Assembly (NCBI RefSeq): GCF_035917275.1
Contig: NZ_CP108509.1
Coordinates: 62,001 to 126,000, forward strand
DNA: 64,000 nucleotides
From: Streptomyces sp. NBC_01237
GTDB taxonomy: Bacteria; Actinomycetota; Actinomycetes; Streptomycetales; Streptomycetaceae
Direction: 5' to 3'
Part shown: piece after piece, positions 60,681-64,000 of the stretch
Numbering within the stretch: position 1 is the first letter of the stretch
How the letters are laid out: each line of letters starts with the position of its first letter
Notes under the pieces: model-generated
What the model was told of the DNA's origin: nothing
What the model saw: the letters and a program-made list of their open reading frames with translations, nothing else
Database searches by the model: none
Position numbers and translations under genes: made by a program

Positions 60681-61156
60681 TTGTTAGTTCAGAGAAACTG
60701 GATGAACGGTGAGGCGGTCCTGGAGATGGCCGACCGGGTCGCCACACCGGGTGCCGCAGTGGCGATCATGGGCGACGGGAGCCTATGGACCCACAACGCC
60801 GACTGGACTCGGGCGCTGCGCGAGTTGATCCAGCTCCACCTGGGCGCCGAGCGCCGGGCGGGCGCCCGCCGTTCCAACGCCGAGCCCCGCCGCTCGTACG
60901 AGGAGGACCTCGCCGCTCAGCGTTCAACGACGTCACCGAACACCTTTTCCCCGTAACCCGCACCTGGGCGCCGCAGGAGGTACTCGGCTACCTGCGCACC
61001 ACGTCCTTCGCCGGGGCCGGCCTCTTCGCAGAACGGCACCAGGCGTTCGAGGACGAGGCCCTCGCCCTTCTCCATGCGCACGCGGTGGACGGGTCTCTGG
61101 TCGAGGAAGCGACATTCAGGGTTCTGCTCGCCCGGCGTCCGGAGGGAGCGCGATGA
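60681..61156 (+). pseudogene. C-terminal fragment of a SAM methyltransferase, frameshifted
   Basis: The first part (LEMADRVATPGAAVAIMGDG, ALRELIQLHLG) is the late core of a class I methyltransferase whose SAM-binding N-terminus is missing. Near 60915 the frame changes, and the tail continues (FNDVTEHLFPVTRTWAPQEV, LGYLRTTSFAGAGLFAERHQ) to 61156. The tail resembles that of small-molecule methyltransferases. Two defects make it a relic. Its end overlaps the next start (GATGA). Confidence 0.7.
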
Positions 61157-62244
61157 GCGGCCAGCGGCACACCGAGCCGGTGGACGTCCACCTGATCCTG
61201 CGTCGGGAGACCGCCGACGGGCCGCAGGTTCTGCTGTCCCGGCGGGCTGGTCAGGTGTACGCCGCCGGCCTGTGGCACCTACCGTCGGGGCATCTGAACG
61301 GTCCGCATGAGGACGTGGTCACCGCCCTGATCCGCGAGGCGCGGGAGGAGACCGGGGTCGTCATCGACCCGGCCGACGTGCGGTCCGCCGTGACCGTGCA
61401 CCACCGAAGCCCCGGAGGCGCCTCCCGTACCGGGCACTTCTTCGAGGTCCGGCGGTGGAAGGGCGAGCCCGAGATCGCGGAGCCGGACGTCTGTGACGCG
61501 ATGGACTGGGCACCCCTTCACGCCCTGCCCGCCCAGATGGTGGCGTACTGCCGTGCGGGCCTGGACGCCTACACCGCCGGCGCGCGCCTGGCCGTGCACT
61601 TCCAACTGCCCGGCGACAGCATCGCCTTCGACCCCGGCGCCGACCGACTGCGCCTCGTGCCGGACGTGACCGGCCAGGCGTCTACCGCCCGTCCCGACGC
61701 CGCGGTCGTGGAGTTCGCGGAGCAGGCGGTCGGCCGGATCACGCAGTGGACGGATACGTCATGGGCGCGCGAGGAGAGCCGCGTATGGCGGGTCCACGGC
61801 GTCCAGGGCGGCACCTGGTACGTGAAGGTGCACCAGAACGAGCGGTTCCACGGCCGGGAAGTGCGGGGGCTACGGACGTGGGCGCGGGAGCTGGGGGCGT
61901 CCGCGCCCCGGCTGGTCGTCGCCGACGAGACCCTGCGGGCGGTGGTCCTCACCGCGGTGCCGGGCCGCCCGCTGCACGGCACCGTCCTTGCCCCGGAGCG
62001 GGAGAGGGAGGTCTTCCAACGGATCGGCGCGCTGGCCCACCGCATCCACCAGGCATCTCCCCCACGGCCCGCTCCTGCCGACAGCGGCCCAGCCGCGGCC
62101 GAGGCCGACCGGCACCTGGCCGGGGCGCGGTCTCATCTGCTCCCAGGGGATGAGGAGTTCGTCCGCGAGCTCGTTCGGCAGGCCGAGGCCCTGCCACCGC
62201 TGGAGCGGGTGGAGACCCATGGAGATTTCCAGCTCATTCATTAG
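61153..62244 (+). CDS. Nudix hydrolase fused to aminoglycoside-phosphotransferase-like domain, 3'-truncated
   Basis: 363 residues. Residues about 8-140 are a Nudix domain (LLSRRAGQVYAAGLWHLPSG, then ALIREAREETGVVI). Residues about 185-363 are an APH/choline-kinase-like N-lobe and hinge (WYVKVHQNERFHGREVRGLR, VVLTAVPGRPLHG). The protein stops at THGDFQLIH, right at the H-G-D catalytic motif, without the following Asn and D-x-D, so the kinase half cannot be active. The junction near 62230 marks a rearrangement. The Nudix half may still work. Confidence 0.75.
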   Translation: MSGQRHTEPVDVHLILRRETADGPQVLLSRRAGQVYAAGLWHLPSGHLNGPHEDVVTALIREAREETGVVIDPADVRSAVTVHHRSPGGASRTGHFFEVRRWKGEPEIAEPDVCDAMDWAPLHALPAQMVAYCRAGLDAYTAGARLAVHFQLPGDSIAFDPGADRLRLVPDVTGQASTARPDAAVVEFAEQAVGRITQWTDTSWAREESRVWRVHGVQGGTWYVKVHQNERFHGREVRGLRTWARELGASAPRLVVADETLRAVVLTAVPGRPLHGTVLAPEREREVFQRIGALAHRIHQASPPRPAPADSGPAAAEADRHLAGARSHLLPGDEEFVRELVRQAEALPPLERVETHGDFQLIH

Positions 62245-62324
62245 GCAAGTCACTTGTCGGGATTGAGGTTGTCGCCCTGCCTTGTTCAACGAGGTAGTCG
62301 GCTGCAGGGCATGCGGCGGGGTGG

Positions 62325-63092
62325 CTATTGGGCGACGTAGCCGCCGTCGACGGGCAGTGCGATGCCAGTGACGTAGCTGGCGCCGTCGCTGCAGAGCCAG
62401 AGGACGGCCTGGGCGATCTCGTCGGCTGTGCCGAGCCGGTCGATGGCCTGGCCTGCTTCGGCCTGGTGGCGATCGAGTTCTCCGCCTTCGACCATGGCGT
62501 CGACCATGGGGGTGCTGATGGTGCCGGGGCAGACGGCGTTGATTCGGACACCGCGGGAGCCGTATTCGAGGGCGACGCTCTTGGTGAGGCCGATGACGCC
62601 GTGCTTGGAGGCGTGGTAAGCGGCGCGGCCGGGGTTGCCGACGAGGCCGCCGAGGGAGGAGCAGTTGACGATCGCACCGCTGCCCTGCTCCCGCATGTGG
62701 CGCAGTTCGTGCTTCACGCTCGCCCACATACCACGCAAATTGATGCCCTGGACGCGGTCGAACTGCTCCGCGCTCTCGTCGGCGGCGTCGGTGGGCGGGG
62801 GCATGATCCCGGCGTTGTTGTAGGCCATGTCCAGGCGACCGAAGGCTTCGACGGTGCGGTCGACGGCGGCGGCGACCTGGTCCTCGTCGGTGACGTCGCA
62901 GACCAGCGCGAGGACGCGGCGACCGTCGTCGGAGAGTTCCTGGGCAGCGGCGTTGACGGCCTTCTCATTGATGTCGGCGAGGGCGACGGCGGCGCCCGAG
63001 GCGGCGAAGGCGCGGGCGGTGGCCAGGCCCATGCCCGAGGAGGCACCGGTGACGAAGGCGACCTGGCCGGTGAAGTCGTAGGTGGGGTTCAT
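62325..63092 (-). CDS. SDR-family oxidoreductase 1
   Basis: 255-residue classical short-chain dehydrogenase. Cofactor loop VTGASSGMGLATARAF, NNAG motif (AYNNAGIM), catalytic Ser region (IVNCSSLGGLVG) and YHASK (Tyr-Lys), then VCPGTISTPMV. Cytoplasmic NAD(P)-dependent alcohol/ketone oxidoreductase; substrate unknown. 57 bases after a second SDR on the same strand, so probably co-transcribed. Confidence 0.92.
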   Translation of the reverse strand: MNPTYDFTGQVAFVTGASSGMGLATARAFAASGAAVALADINEKAVNAAAQELSDDGRRVLALVCDVTDEDQVAAAVDRTVEAFGRLDMAYNNAGIMPPPTDAADESAEQFDRVQGINLRGMWASVKHELRHMREQGSGAIVNCSSLGGLVGNPGRAAYHASKHGVIGLTKSVALEYGSRGVRINAVCPGTISTPMVDAMVEGGELDRHQAEAGQAIDRLGTADEIAQAVLWLCSDGASYVTGIALPVDGGYVAQ

Positions 63093-63149
63093 AGGGATGA
63101 CTCCTCACGTGGCGTTTCGACAGGTGGTTTCCGTGTGGGATTTCGCAGG

Positions 63150-63917
63150 TCAGGCTGTCTGGCCGCCGTCTACGACGAGTGCGGTACCGGTAGTGAAGGC
63201 GGCGTCCTCCGAGCACAGCCACAGCACGGCCGAGGCGATCTCCTCGGGTTTGCCGAGGCGGCCGACGGGTTCGTCGGCGATGAGCCCTTCGCGGCTGCCG
63301 GGGCGGGTGTCGCCGAAGCGGCGGATCATCTCGGTGTCGATGATGCCGGGGCACAGGGCGTTGATACGGATGCCTTCGGCGGCGTGGTCGAGGGCCGCGG
63401 AGCGGGTGAAGCCGATGACGCCGTGCTTGGCGGCGGCGTAGGCGGCCTGGCCCTTGAACCCCTTGACCTCGGCACCGGAAGAGACGTTGACGATCGCCCC
63501 GCCGCCGTCCTGCCGGAGCATCTGGCGGACCTGCGCCCTGGTGCACAGGAACGCACCGGTGAGGCTGACGCCGAGGATGCGGTCCCAGTCGTCCTTGGCG
63601 GTGTCGGCCGCGGACTGGACGGGCTGCTCGACACCGGCGTTATTGAACGCGGCGTCCAGGTGCCCGAAACGCTCCACGGTCCGGTCGACAGCGACCTGGA
63701 CGTCTTCCTCGCTGGTGACGTCGCAGGTCAGGGCGAGGGCTTCCCCGCCGTCGGCCTCGATGAGGCGGGCAGTCTCCCGCAGGCCGTCGGCGGACCGGTC
63801 GACGAGGGCGACCCGCGCGCCGGCGCGGGCGAAGGCCAGGGCCGTGGTGCGGCCGATTCCGGAGGCGGCGCCGGTCACGAACGCGCTCTTGCCGTGGAAG
63901 TCGTAGGTGACGTTCAT
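63150..63917 (-). CDS. SDR-family oxidoreductase 2
   Basis: 255 residues, same length as its neighbour and clearly paralogous. [44 protein letters not shown] and [11 protein letters not shown] carry the cofactor and catalytic residues. First gene of the minus-strand pair; promoter in 63918-64000. The tandem copies probably arose by duplication and may act on related substrates. Confidence 0.92.
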   Translation of the reverse strand: MNVTYDFHGKSAFVTGAASGIGRTTALAFARAGARVALVDRSADGLRETARLIEADGGEALALTCDVTSEEDVQVAVDRTVERFGHLDAAFNNAGVEQPVQSAADTAKDDWDRILGVSLTGAFLCTRAQVRQMLRQDGGGAIVNVSSGAEVKGFKGQAAYAAAKHGVIGFTRSAALDHAAEGIRINALCPGIIDTEMIRRFGDTRPGSREGLIADEPVGRLGKPEEIASAVLWLCSEDAAFTTGTALVVDGGQTA

Positions 63918-64000
63918 GTGAGTCTCTCCTTCGATGGCCGAGCCGTGGCTCGTTCGGGCGGATGTCAGTGGTGTACCGGTGTGGAGGCGTCGTCCCGTAC

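Overview
The window is high-GC actinomycete DNA, almost certainly Streptomyces. Codons end heavily in G or C. Genes overlap by 4 to 8 bases at ATGA, GTGA or GTGTCTGA junctions. Several families present are typical of that genus: a Cvn conservon, DUF5753 regulators, DUF5999, Methyltransf_19 and multiple winged-helix regulators. The mix of regulators, defence-like genes, decayed IS elements and gene fragments points to an accessory region such as a chromosome arm, island or large plasmid.

Layout. 1-5.6 kb: a conservon (cvnA-D, two P450s, a degenerate SAM methyltransferase and a 29-residue membrane peptide). 5.7-14.6 kb: a tightly coupled run of regulators (DUF5999, winged helices, a methyltransferase-DUF5753 fusion, a duplicated LuxR-type HTH protein, a WhiJ-like DUF5753 protein, a zincin-like protein without its metal motif) with micro-ORFs at the junctions. 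14.9-21.5 kb: the most interesting part, a type I-E-like Cascade operon. An SNF2-like helicase is translationally coupled to a Cas8e-Cas11 fusion, Cas7, Cas5 and Cas6. No cas3, cas1 or cas2 is present. It is followed by two short guide-RNA-like units. Each unit has two I-E-geometry hairpins 60 bases apart, and the two 'spacers' are homologous to each other, which an adaptive array would not show. 21.8-31.2 kb: a second winged-helix/helicase pair (HA-repeat helicase), a GH15 pseudogene, a paralogue of the LuxR-type protein, an endonuclease/exonuclease/phosphatase-family protein, a YdbS/YdbT-like bPH2 pair and a DUF3825 protein.

31.4-41.4 kb: isochorismatase, an internally repeated hypothetical protein, GNAT, fragments of at least four IS families, an M20 peptidase homologue with an altered metal site, and XRE regulators, one of them frameshifted. 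41.7-49.2 kb: a nine-gene nucleotide/sugar operon (P-loop kinase, two dCTP-deaminase-like proteins, cytidine deaminase, methyltransferase, GalU, radical SAM, glycosyltransferase, HAD). It is divergent from an XRE regulator, with helically phased repeats between them, and may make or modify a pyrimidine nucleoside. 49.3-57.2 kb: ISL3 fragment, SUKH-3 immunity protein, gpsA and YcaO fragments, a secreted NucA/NucB nuclease with a possible partner, a TPR regulator, queC and a truncated queD. 57.1-64 kb: a frameshifted TetR gene with a large inverted repeat, a membrane-anchored protein of lower GC, truncated methyltransferase and Nudix-kinase genes, and two tandem SDR oxidoreductases.

Functionally, the cas operon, guide units and flanking duplicated winged-helix/helicase modules look like one domesticated or divergent RNA-guided system. 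The 41.7-49.2 kb operon is a second candidate for an undescribed pathway. All assignments come from reading motifs by eye; no database search was run.
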